Assembly (NCBI GenBank): GCA_028688905.1
Contig: JAQTXH010000001.1
Location: 544,156 to 608,155, forward strand
DNA: 64,000 nucleotides
Source: Acidiphilium sp.
GTDB lineage: Bacteria; Pseudomonadota; Alphaproteobacteria; Acetobacterales; Acetobacteraceae
Direction of reading: 5' to 3'
This document shows, one piece after another, positions 43,440 through 52,667 of the stretch (position 1 is its first letter; every line of letters starts with the position of its first letter). Made by a program: the position numbers and the translations under genes. The notes under the pieces were generated by a model. It had not been told where the DNA came from. It saw only the letters and a program-made list of their open reading frames with translations, and ran no database searches.

Positions 43440-44842
43440 GCATTGTTCCTATGCGCGAAATTGCGGACCAGCGCTTCCACCTCGGCGAGGCGTTTGCTGG
43501 ACCGCTGAAATACCTCAGGACGTTCATATAGGTCTTTTAACCGTTCGGGGAGTGCAGGTCTGATGCCAATTGCGCGCTCCATCGCATCGGGAAACTTTGC
43601 CGGGTGCGCGGTGGCGGCGGCAATCACCGGCATACCCACCGGCGCACAAGCACGCGCGGCGGCGATGCCGATGGCGGTATGCGGGTCGGCGATGTAGCCG
43701 TAGTCGCGCTCGATCCGGCCGATTTCCGCCAAAGTCGCGTCGTCATCGAGCGAAAATCCGGTGAACTCACGGCGGACTGCGCGCCACACGTCATCGGGTA
43801 CCGCCATCCGCCCGGTTGCCCGGAAATCTGCCATGATCCGCGATGTCGCCGTCGCATCACGACCCAGAAATTCGAACAGCAGGCGCTCGAAATTGGAACT
43901 GACCTGGATGTCCATCGACGGCGAGACGGTTTCAACCACGCCGGTGGCACTCATATCATTATATGCTAGAAACCGCGCCAGAATATCGTTGGCATTGCTG
44001 GCCACGATGAACCGGGCGATCGGCAAGCCCATCCGCTTCGCCGCCCAGGCCGCCAGGACATTGCCGAAATTGCCGGTCGGCACCGATACGGCAACGTCAC
44101 GGTCCGGCGCGCCCAAAGCGAGGGCGGCCGCGACGAAATAGGGAATCTGCCCAGCAATCCGCGCCCAGTTGATCGAATTGACCGCCGACAAATGCATGTC
44201 GTCGCGAAACGTCGCATCGGCGAACATCGCTTTGACCAGATCCTGGCAATCGTCGAAAGTGCCGGTAACCGCGATATTCAGCACATTGTGCGATCGCACC
44301 GTAGTCATCTGGCGGCGCTGCACCTCCGACGTGCGTCCCTCAGGATGCAAAATCGCAATATCGACCCGCGCCCGGTCCCGGCACGCCTCGATCGCGGCCG
44401 ATCCGGTGTCGCCCGAGGTCGCGCCCACGATGGTCACCCGCTCGTCCTGCGCTTCCAGCACGTGATCGAACAACCGCCCGGCGACCTGCAAGGCCAGATC
44501 CTTGAACGCCAGGGTTGGGCCATGGAACAGTTCGAGTGCGAACACGTTCGACTCCAATTGCACCAGCGGCACCACCGCCGCACAATCGAACCCGCGGTAC
44601 GCCGCCCGGCACATCCCCTGTAAATTACCGACCGATACCGCGCCACCACACACGAACGGGGCCATCACCCGTGCCGCCAACTCGGCATAGGGCAAGCTCC
44701 GCATCGCCCGCCACTCGGCCGGCGAAAACACCGGCCACGCCGCGGGCACGAACAACCCGCCATCCTCGGCAAGCCCAGCCAGCAACACCCCATCAAACGG
44801 CCGCGTTGGTGCCATGCCCCGCGTCGAAATGTAACGCATCAT
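43436..44842 (-). CDS. thrC: threonine synthase
   Basis: ThrC converts O-phosphohomoserine to threonine using PLP. The start ATG 44842 gives 468 residues: 'MMRYISTRG', 'LAEDGGLFVP', the PLP lysine K114 in 'HGPTLAFKDLALQ', 'VGATSGDTGSAAIEA', and 'NSINWARI'. The frame extends to 44905, but those codons fall inside the palindromic element upstream. The stop overlaps the M16 peptidase start, so thrC-M16-pmbA form a coupled operon. Confidence 0.95.
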   Translation of the reverse strand: MMRYISTRGMAPTRPFDGVLLAGLAEDGGLFVPAAWPVFSPAEWRAMRSLPYAELAARVMAPFVCGGAVSVGNLQGMCRAAYRGFDCAAVVPLVQLESNVFALELFHGPTLAFKDLALQVAGRLFDHVLEAQDERVTIVGATSGDTGSAAIEACRDRARVDIAILHPEGRTSEVQRRQMTTVRSHNVLNIAVTGTFDDCQDLVKAMFADATFRDDMHLSAVNSINWARIAGQIPYFVAAALALGAPDRDVAVSVPTGNFGNVLAAWAAKRMGLPIARFIVASNANDILARFLAYNDMSATGVVETVSPSMDIQVSSNFERLLFEFLGRDATATSRIMADFRATGRMAVPDDVWRAVRREFTGFSLDDDATLAEIGRIERDYGYIADPHTAIGIAAARACAPVGMPVIAAATAHPAKFPDAMERAIGIRPALPERLKDLYERPEVFQRSSKRLAEVEALVRNFAHRNNA

Positions 44843-44865
44843 CGGTTCCTTATGCGTGGTCGGTC

Positions 44866-45060
44866 GAAGAAGGCCAAGGGGCGCTGCCCCTTGGAACCCC
44901 GCCAAAGGCGGAGTCTTTGGAATCCACTAGTTTTAGGATGGGGGAGGGCGATGCATGGGATTTGATTTGGCAATGGCTTGGATCGCCCTCCCCCATCCTA
45001 AAACTAAGGGGTTCTAAGGGCCGCGTCCTTAAATGGGGGTTTCAGGGAGCAAAGCCCCCT
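44866..45060. repeat. mosaic of palindromes with a perfect 25-bp inverted repeat
   Basis: Between secB and thrC lie several palindromes in a row: CCAAGGGGC-GCT-GCCCCTTGG (44874-44894), CCGCC-AAA-GGCGG (44899-44911), and a perfect 25-bp inverted repeat with arms 44928-44952 and 44982-45006 and a 29-base loop. TAAGG...CCTTA and GGGGG...CCCCC pairs follow (45005-45060). The left units resemble intergenic repeats I recall from Acetobacteraceae. The large hairpin could end secB transcription or be a miniature mobile element. Confidence 0.75.
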
Positions 45061-45075
45061 GATCTTCTTGGCCGT

Positions 45076-45576
45076 TCAAGCATTGGCAACGGGCGTCGCG
45101 TCCATCTGCTCGCGACGGGATTGCCAGAGGCCGACGAAGTCGACGGGGCCGAGCATGACGGGGGGGAAGCCGCCGTCGCGGGTGACGTCGGCGAGGATAT
45201 TGCGCGCGAAGGGGAACAGCAGGCGCGGGCATTCAACCAGCAGGACGGGTTCGACCTGGTTTTCGGGAATGCCGGTGAGGGTGAAGATACCGGAGTAGGA
45301 CAGGTCGGCGATGAACACGGTCATCTCCTTGCCGGGTTCGGAACCGTTGCCGGCTTCGGGCGGGGTGGGGATGGTGGCTTCGGCGCGGGTGGCGAGGGTG
45401 ACTTCGTAGACGTTCTGGTCTTCCTGCAAGCGGCGGACCTGGACGTCGAGGTTGATGTTCACCGCTGGGGGTTGGCGCAGAATGGTATAGATGGCGGGGG
45501 CGTTCGGCACCTCGAAGGAGAGGTCTTTGGTGTATTGGATGTTGAGGGTAAGCGGGGCGGTTTGCGTTTCGGACAT
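45076..45576 (-). CDS. secB: protein-export chaperone SecB
   Basis: SecB holds precursor proteins unfolded and delivers them to SecA. The start ATG 45576 has GGAG 8 bases upstream; a longer start at 45588 is less well placed. The protein of 166 residues shows 'YTKDLSFEVPNAP', 'NINLDVQVRRL', 'YEVTLATRAEA', 'GIFTLTGIP' and 'CPRLLFPFARNILADVTRDGGFPPVMLGPVDF', all SecB hallmarks. Its upstream neighbour argC is divergent. Confidence 0.96.
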   Translation of the reverse strand: MSETQTAPLTLNIQYTKDLSFEVPNAPAIYTILRQPPAVNINLDVQVRRLQEDQNVYEVTLATRAEATIPTPPEAGNGSEPGKEMTVFIADLSYSGIFTLTGIPENQVEPVLLVECPRLLFPFARNILADVTRDGGFPPVMLGPVDFVGLWQSRREQMDATPVANA

Positions 45577-45653
45577 TGATGGCTCCATCTGACTGCGCGC
45601 CCGCCTAGCACGGCGTTGATTTTGGTGCCAGCATGGGGATCGGAGATTGCGAC

Positions 45654-46619
45654 ATGACCAAGAGTGTTTTCATCGACGGTGAGGCCGGGACGACGGGGTT
45701 GCAGATCAGCGAGCGGCTGCGACAGTTGCCAGGGGTGATGGTTCGAAGCCTGGACGCGGAGCGCCGTAAGGACCAGGGCGCGCGACGGGCGATGATGGCC
45801 GAGGTGGATCTGGTCGTGCTGTGCTTGCCGGACGAGGCGGCGCGCGAGGCGGCTTCGTTGATTGAGGGGCTGGGCAGCGCGGCACCGAAGTTGCTGGATG
45901 CAAGTTCGGCGCATCGGGTGACCAATGGCTGGGTTTACGGGTTTGCCGAATTGGGTGGTGGCCAACCAGCGGAGATTGCGCAGGCGGCGCGGGTTGCCAA
46001 TCCGGGGTGTTATGCCACCGGCGCGATCGCGTTGTTGCGGCCGCTGGTCGATGCCGGAATTATGCCGGCGGATTACCCTGTCACGATCAATGCAATCTCC
46101 GGTTATTCGGGTGGGGGCAAGTCGATGATCGCGGATCATGAGCGCGACGGCGGGCCGGCGTTTGAATTATATGGTTTGTCTTTGAATCATAAGCACTTGC
46201 CTGAGATTGAGCGATATGCGGGGCTGACGCGGCGGCCGATTTTCGTTCCTTCCGTGGGGCATTTCCGCCAGGGGATGCTGGTTTCGGTGCCCCTGCACCT
46301 CGATGCTTTGCCGGGTAGGCCGACCGCGCGGGAAATCGGCTGTGCGCTGGTCGAGCATTATGCCGGGGTGTCGCAGGTCGGGGTGTCGCAGGTGTTGGTG
46401 CGCAAAACCCCGACATCTCAGCGGATCAATGCGGCCAGTGCCGCGGGATCGGACGTGCTGGAGTTGTTCGTGTTCGAGAACGAGGCCGAGAGCCAGGCGG
46501 TTCTGGTGGCGCGGCTGGATAATCTCGGCAAGGGTGCGGCAGGAGCAGCGGTGCAGAACATCGGACTTATGCTCGGGCTGAGTATAATGGGGCGGGAACT
46601 GGCTGACATGTCTGCATGA
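45654..46619 (+). CDS. argC: N-acetyl-gamma-glutamyl-phosphate reductase (short type)
   Basis: ArgC is the third step of arginine synthesis. The protein has 321 residues and is of the short 'type 2' class: '[17 protein letters not shown]' at the NADP site, '[18 protein letters not shown]' with the catalytic Cys, and '[17 protein letters not shown]'. ATG 45654 has CGGAG 8 bases upstream; ATG 45633 is the longer option. A small in-frame duplication encodes 'VSQVGVSQV'. Confidence 0.94.
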   Translation: MTKSVFIDGEAGTTGLQISERLRQLPGVMVRSLDAERRKDQGARRAMMAEVDLVVLCLPDEAAREAASLIEGLGSAAPKLLDASSAHRVTNGWVYGFAELGGGQPAEIAQAARVANPGCYATGAIALLRPLVDAGIMPADYPVTINAISGYSGGGKSMIADHERDGGPAFELYGLSLNHKHLPEIERYAGLTRRPIFVPSVGHFRQGMLVSVPLHLDALPGRPTAREIGCALVEHYAGVSQVGVSQVLVRKTPTSQRINAASAAGSDVLELFVFENEAESQAVLVARLDNLGKGAAGAAVQNIGLMLGLSIMGRELADMSA

Positions 46620-46730
46620 AGCGAACGGTACTGAAGAAGCGGGCGGTACTGGGCGCGATCATGATGGGCCTTATCCGCCTTGACCAGCGCGCGCGTGCTC
46701 GGCACGATATGCTGGATAGGAGGGCATCAT

Positions 46731-47285
46731 ATGCGTCTATTTGTCGCCCTCGACCTGCCGTGGGACATCAAGACCACTCTGGCGGGGTTTGCGATCAATC
46801 TGCCGGGCGCGCGGTGGGTGCCGCCCCGCAACATGCACGTCACCCTGCGATTTATTGGCGAAACCAGGCGGTTGGAGGCCGAGGAGATCGATCACGCGCT
46901 CGCGGCGATCCGCGCGCGCGGGTTTCGGCTGGTGCTCGCCGGGGCGGGCTGGTTCGAGAAGGGCGGCAGGGCGACATCGCTGTGGGTCGGGGTTGAGCGC
47001 AATGAAGCGCTGCTGCATGTGCAGGCGAAAATCGAGACGGCATTGCGCAGGGTGGGGCTGGCGGCGGAGCGGCGGCGTTATACCCCGCATGTGACGCTGG
47101 CGCGGATGGATCTGCCGGTAGGGCCGCGCTTTGTCGAGTTTGTCCAGAGCCGCAATTTATATCGTTCCTCGCCGATCGAGATCGAGCAGATCACGCTGTT
47201 CAGTTCGCATCTTGGCCCCGATCATCCGGATTACACCGCCGAGGTCGAATACAAGCTCATGGTGCCGGTGGATCGGCCGGTTTGA
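46731..47285 (+). CDS. thpR: RNA 2',3'-cyclic phosphodiesterase
   Basis: ThpR (LigT) belongs to the 2H phosphoesterases, with two HxT motifs, 'MHVTLRFIGE' and 'PHVTLARM', spaced as in the family. The substrate in vitro is 2',3'-cyclic phosphate-ended RNA. The start 46731 has a strong AGGAGG upstream and gives 184 residues ('MRLFVALDLPWDIK'). The TGA stop and the last three codons lie in the first unit of a 19-bp tandem repeat array. Confidence 0.92.
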   Translation: MRLFVALDLPWDIKTTLAGFAINLPGARWVPPRNMHVTLRFIGETRRLEAEEIDHALAAIRARGFRLVLAGAGWFEKGGRATSLWVGVERNEALLHVQAKIETALRRVGLAAERRRYTPHVTLARMDLPVGPRFVEFVQSRNLYRSSPIEIEQITLFSSHLGPDHPDYTAEVEYKLMVPVDRPV

Positions 47286-47405
47286 GTACGTCCGGCCGGT
47301 TTGAGTACGTCCGGCCGGTTTGAGTACGTCCGGCCGGTTTGAGTACGTCCGGCCGGTTTGAGTACGTCCGGCCGGTTTGAGTACGCCCGGATTTTGAGTA
47401 CACCC
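47275..47405 (+). repeat. 19-bp tandem repeat array
   Basis: The unit GGCCGGTTTGAGTACGTCC occurs six times with at most one change (47275-47293, then 47294, 47313, 47332, 47351 and 47370-47388), followed by two shortened, diverged units to about 47405. It begins within the thpR stop region, so each later unit repeats the coding end of thpR out of phase. There are no spacers, so this is not a CRISPR. It lies between convergent thpR and the SPFH remnant/valS. Confidence 0.95.
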
Positions 47406-47616
47406 GGATGGAGTACACCGGTCATAGCGCTGGCGAGATCGGTTGGAATCAGGATTGTGGGCACCTTTGTTTTTGTTCATCCCATAGATCAGGTTCGTCT
47501 GGCGGATATTCAACGCGGCGGGGTTGGCAGCGTAGATGTCGCCGGCGCGGACGATTTGTTCGGCGATGGCGACTTCGGAGCTGGCCAGGGTGACGCAGGC
47601 CTGTTTTTCCTTTCGG
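47405..47616 (-). pseudogene. truncated, frameshifted tail of an SPFH/band 7 protein gene
   Basis: The minus strand directly after the valS stop reads 'DRKEKQACVTLASSEVAIA', then 'EQIVRAGDIYAANPAALNIR' and 'QTNLIYGMNKNKG'. After a one-base phase change near 47465 it continues 'PTILIPTDLASAMTG'. This matches the C-terminal part of slipin-like SPFH/prohibitin-domain membrane proteins, which end with an NxxLYE-like helix and an 'ILIPT/S' strand. The N-terminal three quarters are absent and the tail runs into the 19-bp repeat array. It is a gene remnant. Confidence 0.6.
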
Positions 47617-50325
47617 TCAGGCTATTCGTGACAATGCGGCGTCGAGCCGCGCGAGTTCGGCCTGGGCGGCATCGAGACGGTCGCGGTTTTCGGCGATGAT
47701 GTCTTCGGGAGCGCGGCTGACGAAGTCCTGATTTTCCAGTTTGCGGGCGATCTTTTCGGCTTCGCTCGCGGTTTTGGCGCGGGTGTTGGCGAGACGCTGG
47801 CGCTCGGCGGCGAGGTCGATGATGTCGGCCAGCGGCAGGATCAGGGTGGCTTCGTCGAGGATCGCCTGGGCGGCACCATGCGGCATTTCGCCGTGCAGCG
47901 GTTCCAGGCTGGAGACACGGGCGAGGCGGGCAACTTCCTCGCGCCACCGCTGCGCGCGGGCGAGGGTTTCCGCCGAGGCGTCGCGGATCAACAGGGGGAT
48001 GCGGGTGGCGGCGGGGACATTCATTTCATTGCGCACCGCCCGGATTTCGGAAATCGCCCGGATCACCCAGGACACTTCGGCGCGCGCGGCATCGGCGTCG
48101 GTGACAATGCTGCGCTCCGGCCAGGGCGTCCTGATCAGCGAGCCAGCGGCTCCATAGCCGAACTCATCCCACAGTGTTTCAGTCACGAACGGAATGACCG
48201 GATGCAGCAGGCGGAGCAGAATGCCGAGCACATGGGCGGTCACGGCACGTAACTCGCGGGCATCATCGGTGTTGCCGGCCCTATCAACGCTGACCAAGCC
48301 TGGCGCGCTGATCAAGCTGGGTTTGGCGAGTTCGAGGAACCAGTCACAGAAATCGCCCCAGGTGAAGCGGTAGCAGATCAGCGCGTAGTCCGACAGGCGA
48401 TAGGCGTCGAGCGCTTCGCTGGCCTCGGTGATGGTGCGGTTTGCCGCGTCGAGAATCCAGCGCGACAGGGGCAGGGTTGCGGCTGCGGGGTTGAACGCGG
48501 GGTCGGGGCGGCACTGGTTCATTTCACAGAACCGCGCGGCATTCCAGATTTTGGTGATAAAGCTGCGATTGGCCTCGACCAGCCCGGCACCGAGTTTGAT
48601 ATTGCGCCCCGCGCCGCTCTGCGCGGTGACGGTGTAACGCAATGCATCGGCACCATAGGCTTCGATCAGTGCCAGAGGATCGACCACGTTGCCCTTGGTT
48701 TTGCTCATTTTCTGGCCGCGCTCGTCGCGCACCAGACCGTTCATCAGCACGGTGCGGAACGGCACATCACCCATGACATACAGGCCCATCATGATCATCC
48801 GGGCGACCCAGAAGAAAATGATGTCAAAGCCAGTGACCAGTACATCGCCTGGGTAATAGCGCGTGAGATCGCGCGTGTTGTCGGGCCAGCCAAGGGTGGA
48901 AAATGGCCAGAGGGCCGAGCTGAACCAAGTATCCAGCACATCGTCGTCCTGGCGTAGACGGGCGGGGTGGCCGTAGTGTTCTTCGGCTTGGAGTGCGGCA
49001 TCGGCTTCGGTTTCGGCGACAAAAATTGTGCAGTCCGGACCGTACCAGGCGGGAATCCGATGTCCCCACCATAACTGACGCGAAATGCACCACGGTTCGA
49101 TGTTGCGCATCCATGCGAAATAGGTATTTTCCCAGGACTTCGGCACGAACGCGACGCGACCGTCCTCGACCGCCGCGATCGCGGGCTTGGCGAGGGCTTC
49201 GGCGTTGCAAAACCACTGCTCGGTGAGCAGCGGTTCGATCACCGCGTTCGAACGGTCGGCATGGGGAACCGTGTGGGTGTGGGATTCGACCAGAACCAGC
49301 GCGCCTGCGGCTTCCAGATGAGCGACGATTTCGGCGCGGGCGGCGAAACGGTCCAATCCTTCGAGACTGTCGAAAAAATCCGGGTCTGGCGGTTGGGCGT
49401 CGGCGCGGATTTCGGCCAGGACAACGCGGGCGGCCCGGTCGAAAATCGAGGGGCTGGCAAGTTGGTGGCGTTGGCCCACCGCGAAATCGTTGAAGTCATG
49501 CGCAGGGGTGATTTTCACCGCGCCCGAGCCTTTTTCGGGGTCGGAATATTCATCGGCGATGATCGGAATTCTGCGGCCGGTAATCGGTTGAATAATGGTT
49601 TTGCCGATCAGGTCACGGAAACGTTCATCGGTGGGGTGGACCGCCACGGCGGTGTCGCCCAGCATGGTTTCCGGACGGGTGGTGGCGACGACGATGGAAA
49701 GATCGCTGCCCTCGATCGGGTAGCGCAGGTGCCACAAATGGCCTTTGACCTCACGCATTTCGACCTCGAGGTCGGAAATAGCCGAAGCGAATTCCGGGTC
49801 CCAGTTGACCAGGCGTTTGGCGCGGTAGATCAGCCCGTCGTTGAACAGGCGGACAAAAATGGTGCGGACGGCGCGCGACAGACCTTCATCCATGGTGAAG
49901 CGCTCGCGCGACCAGTCGGGTGAAGCGCCGAGGCGGCGGAGTTGCTTGGTAATGGTGCCGCCCTGCGCGGCTTTCCATTGCCAGACCCGGTCGAGAAATG
50001 CCTCGCGGCCGATCTCCTGGCGGCTGGTGCCCTCGCGCTGAAGTTCGCGTTCGACCATCAGTTGCGTCGCGATGCCGGCATGATCGGTGCCGGGCTGCCA
50101 CAACGCGTCGCGCCCCTGCATCCGCTGGTAGCGGATCAGCACATCCTGCAACGTCATGGTCAGTGCGTGACCGACGTGCAGGCTGCCGGTGACGTTGGGC
50201 GGCGGGATCATGATCGTGAAGGGGCGGGCGTTTCGCGTGGGCGTGGCGGCGAACGCGCCCGCTTGTTCCCAGGTTTCGTAAAGACGCGATTCGAAGGCGG
50301 TGGGGTCGAAATTTTTATCCAGCAT
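47617..50325 (-). CDS. valS: valyl-tRNA synthetase
   Basis: ValS charges tRNA-Val and edits threonine. The start 50325 ('MLDKNFDPTAFE') gives 902 residues; the frame extends upstream without support. The class I motifs are 'PPPNVTGSLHVGHAL' (HIGH) and 'KMSKTKGN' (KMSKS). The editing domain has 'VVATTRPETMLGDTAVAV' and 'GSGAVKITPAHDFNDFAVG'. A C-terminal coiled coil follows ('AAERQRLANTRAKTASEAEKIARKLEN'). It is the last gene of the run pcm, tolC, popZ, valS. Confidence 0.96.
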   Translation of the reverse strand: MLDKNFDPTAFESRLYETWEQAGAFAATPTRNARPFTIMIPPPNVTGSLHVGHALTMTLQDVLIRYQRMQGRDALWQPGTDHAGIATQLMVERELQREGTSRQEIGREAFLDRVWQWKAAQGGTITKQLRRLGASPDWSRERFTMDEGLSRAVRTIFVRLFNDGLIYRAKRLVNWDPEFASAISDLEVEMREVKGHLWHLRYPIEGSDLSIVVATTRPETMLGDTAVAVHPTDERFRDLIGKTIIQPITGRRIPIIADEYSDPEKGSGAVKITPAHDFNDFAVGQRHQLASPSIFDRAARVVLAEIRADAQPPDPDFFDSLEGLDRFAARAEIVAHLEAAGALVLVESHTHTVPHADRSNAVIEPLLTEQWFCNAEALAKPAIAAVEDGRVAFVPKSWENTYFAWMRNIEPWCISRQLWWGHRIPAWYGPDCTIFVAETEADAALQAEEHYGHPARLRQDDDVLDTWFSSALWPFSTLGWPDNTRDLTRYYPGDVLVTGFDIIFFWVARMIMMGLYVMGDVPFRTVLMNGLVRDERGQKMSKTKGNVVDPLALIEAYGADALRYTVTAQSGAGRNIKLGAGLVEANRSFITKIWNAARFCEMNQCRPDPAFNPAAATLPLSRWILDAANRTITEASEALDAYRLSDYALICYRFTWGDFCDWFLELAKPSLISAPGLVSVDRAGNTDDARELRAVTAHVLGILLRLLHPVIPFVTETLWDEFGYGAAGSLIRTPWPERSIVTDADAARAEVSWVIRAISEIRAVRNEMNVPAATRIPLLIRDASAETLARAQRWREEVARLARVSSLEPLHGEMPHGAAQAILDEATLILPLADIIDLAAERQRLANTRAKTASEAEKIARKLENQDFVSRAPEDIIAENRDRLDAAQAELARLDAALSRIA

Positions 50326-50392
50326 GGCCCGAGTATGCGCGAAACTGACGCGCGGCGAAAGGTTGGCGGGGCGGCGGACGGTTATTGGAGGA

Positions 50393-51064
50393 TCAAAAAC
50401 CGTCCGGGTGGCCCACAAGGCGCTCGATTTCGGCGCGCACGACGCGTTCGACCAGGCCCGGCAAATGGGAGTCGAGCCACGATTTCAGCATCGGGCGAAT
50501 TTCCTCGCGCACGATGTCTTCAATGGTGGTGCCGCCACGGGTAACGGCAAGAGTGCGATCGGCCGAAATGGTGCGGACGAGTGCGCCAATGTGGGAGGCT
50601 GCGGCTTCGGCGGCGGAGGCACCGAGAAGCGGCCGGGGCGCTTCGACCGACGATGTGTGCGGGGAACCTGGAGCGGCGGCGGGTTCGGGTTCATAGGGCA
50701 GGTCGGTCGCCGCGGTGCCGGGCGGCGTGGCACTCGACAGGGTAGGCGCGGAGACAATGGCATCCTGCCCCGGACCTTGGCTATCGGCATGGCGCGTCGG
50801 CGAGGCGGTTGAAGGCTCGGGGATCATCATCGCGGCATCCAGAATCATGACCGAATCCGAATGGGTTTGCCCTGCCGGCGCATCGGCCGGAACGGTGACA
50901 GTGTCGTCATCGTTGAGGATGCGGCGGATCGAGGACAGGATTTCATCCATCGATGGCTCGGAGCTGAACGCGGGCGCTCCCTGGTCTTCGCCCGTTCGCC
51001 CGGTACCCGTCGCGGTACCGTAGGGTGAATTTTTGCTGTCGAGAGGATAATTGGGGGCGGTCAT
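50393..51064 (-). CDS. popZ: PopZ-like DUF2497 polar organizing protein
   Basis: The 223-residue protein has an N-terminal 'EPSMDEILSSIRRILNDDD' helix, a long Pro/Ala/acidic disordered middle (about residues 55-150), and a conserved C-terminal helical region ('IEDIVREEIRPMLKSWLDSHLPGLVERVVRAEIERLVG'). This is the PopZ layout. PopZ condenses at the cell pole and anchors ParB and signalling proteins in alphaproteobacteria. It is placed between tolC and valS, as in relatives. Confidence 0.88.
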   Translation of the reverse strand: MTAPNYPLDSKNSPYGTATGTGRTGEDQGAPAFSSEPSMDEILSSIRRILNDDDTVTVPADAPAGQTHSDSVMILDAAMMIPEPSTASPTRHADSQGPGQDAIVSAPTLSSATPPGTAATDLPYEPEPAAAPGSPHTSSVEAPRPLLGASAAEAAASHIGALVRTISADRTLAVTRGGTTIEDIVREEIRPMLKSWLDSHLPGLVERVVRAEIERLVGHPDGF

Positions 51065-51078
51065 CGATCGGTCTCCTG

Positions 51079-52593
51079 TCAGGGCGTGGATGGTACGCCT
51101 GCCGCAATCGGCACCGGCACCGGTTCGTTGAGCAGAGTGCCGTCCGGGCTGATGCCTGCCTCTTGATAGGCCTCGTTGCCATTGCCAAACAGGGCGTCTT
51201 TCACTGAATTATAATATTTCAGATCATCGTAATGAGTGACTGGCAATGCGAGATCGGTCGCGGTGAGCCGGCCGATCGCGGCGGCGATGGAATAGGATTC
51301 GTTGACGACATTGGCGATGTTCTGAATCTGGGTGGTCTGGGCGTTGAACAGCAGTTGCTGGGCGTTAAGCACATCCAGCGTGTCGCGCGTACCGACGATC
51401 TCCTGGCGTTCGGTGCCGTCGAGCGCGATGGCATCCGACCTGATTTCCTCCTGCGTGCTACGGACGGCGGCCTTCGAGGCGATCAGACCCTCCCAGGCTT
51501 GCGTTGCCGATTGCACGGCGGTGCGGCGCGCGTCGATCACGCCGGCATCGGCAAACTGCACTTTGTCGCGCGCCTGGCGGATGGCGGCGTATTCCGAGCC
51601 GCCCTGGTAGAGCGGCACCGTGAGGTTGGCGAGCACCTGGCCGCCGGTGGCGCGGGAATGCGGCCCGCTGGGATTGGATTCGTCGTATGCCGATGCCGCG
51701 ATCGAAATCTGCGGCGCGAGGGCGGCGATCGCCACATCTACGGCATCGCGATCGGATCCTTGGGTGAACAAGGCCGCAATGACATCGGGGTTGTTGATCA
51801 TGGCCTGATGGATCAGGTCTGCTCTGTTTTTGATGGGTAGAGCCAACGGCTGCGGCGGCACCAGATGGGCGGCGGGGGAAGCTCCGACCAGTTGGCGAAA
51901 CGTTTCATTGGCGATGTGGAGATTGCCGTCGGCGACCTCGACCTGTTCCTGCGCGCCAGCCAGCGACGCCTGGGCCTGGGCGACCGACGTTTCCGTAATT
52001 TCGCCGACGTTGAACTGGTCTTCGACCGCGCGAAGCTGCTGGTTCAATACGCGGCGGTTGTTGATGTCGAGGGCGAGCAACTGGCGGTCGGTGATGACGG
52101 TGACGTAGGCGTTCACTACCTTGGCGAACACGCTTTGCTCGGTGGAGAGTAATTGGGCGCGGGCCGCATAGACGCTGTTTTTGGCTTCATGGGTTTTGGC
52201 AACGGTGGCACCGCCCTTGTAAATTGGCTGCGTGACGGTGATTTGGCCGATCGCTTCGTTACGCGATTGTGCCAGCGTGGAACGGTTCAGCGTCGTCTGC
52301 CCGGTAAATGGGTTGGTGCCGGGGAAGGCTTCCTCGGTAGTGCCGGTGATGCGCCCGGCGGTACCTTGCACTTCGATGGTCGGACGCCACCCGGCGAGGG
52401 CGGCGGGAACCGCTTCATCGGTCGCACGCAGGTTGGCGCGCTGCTCTTGCAGGGTCGGGTTGTCGGCATAGGCTTCGGCCAATGCCTGGGTGAGGGTTGC
52501 CGGCCGCGCACTGGGGGCGGCGTATGCCAAGGGCGGGGCTCCCACCATGGTCATCGGCACGACCATACAAAAGGCAGTCAACTGGCGGCGCAT
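51079..52593 (-). CDS. tolC: TolC family outer-membrane efflux/secretion protein
   Basis: The protein forms the outer-membrane channel of efflux pumps and type I secretion. ATG 52593 has AAGGA 5 bases upstream and yields a signal peptide ('MRRQLTAFCMVVPMTMVG...AYA'); 504 residues follow the family repeat pattern ('LTQALAEAYADNPTLQEQRANL', 'VTQPIYKGGATVAKTHEAKN', 'TVPLYQGGSEYAAIRQARDKV'). Two structural repeats of helical hairpins are evident. A longer start at 52668 overlaps the upstream gene stop but would add a repetitive Pro-Asn-Thr-Arg leader. Confidence 0.93.
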   Translation of the reverse strand: MRRQLTAFCMVVPMTMVGAPPLAYAAPSARPATLTQALAEAYADNPTLQEQRANLRATDEAVPAALAGWRPTIEVQGTAGRITGTTEEAFPGTNPFTGQTTLNRSTLAQSRNEAIGQITVTQPIYKGGATVAKTHEAKNSVYAARAQLLSTEQSVFAKVVNAYVTVITDRQLLALDINNRRVLNQQLRAVEDQFNVGEITETSVAQAQASLAGAQEQVEVADGNLHIANETFRQLVGASPAAHLVPPQPLALPIKNRADLIHQAMINNPDVIAALFTQGSDRDAVDVAIAALAPQISIAASAYDESNPSGPHSRATGGQVLANLTVPLYQGGSEYAAIRQARDKVQFADAGVIDARRTAVQSATQAWEGLIASKAAVRSTQEEIRSDAIALDGTERQEIVGTRDTLDVLNAQQLLFNAQTTQIQNIANVVNESYSIAAAIGRLTATDLALPVTHYDDLKYYNSVKDALFGNGNEAYQEAGISPDGTLLNEPVPVPIAAGVPSTP

Positions 52594-52605
52594 CGGCATC
52601 CTTGT

Positions 52606-52650
52606 ACGGGTATTCGGGGTACGGGTATTCGGGGTACGGGTATCCGGGGG
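52606..52650 (-). repeat. three 15-bp tandem repeats in the tolC leader
   Basis: The unit ACGGGTATTCGGGGT occurs at 52606-52620 and 52621-52635, with a slightly changed third copy at 52636-52650. The array lies between the pcm-like stop and the tolC ATG, just upstream of the tolC ribosome site. If the upstream ATG 52668 were used, each unit would encode one 'TRTPN' pentapeptide. Confidence 0.9.
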
Positions 52651-52667
52651 CGCGGGACAATTTTTCA

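Noticed and set aside
44843-44905. upstream extension of thrC
   Set aside because: The extra codons translate the palindromic repeat and the conserved ThrC N-terminus begins at 44842.
47275-47405. 19-bp array considered as a CRISPR
   Set aside because: Units are directly adjacent with no unique spacers, and no cas genes are present.
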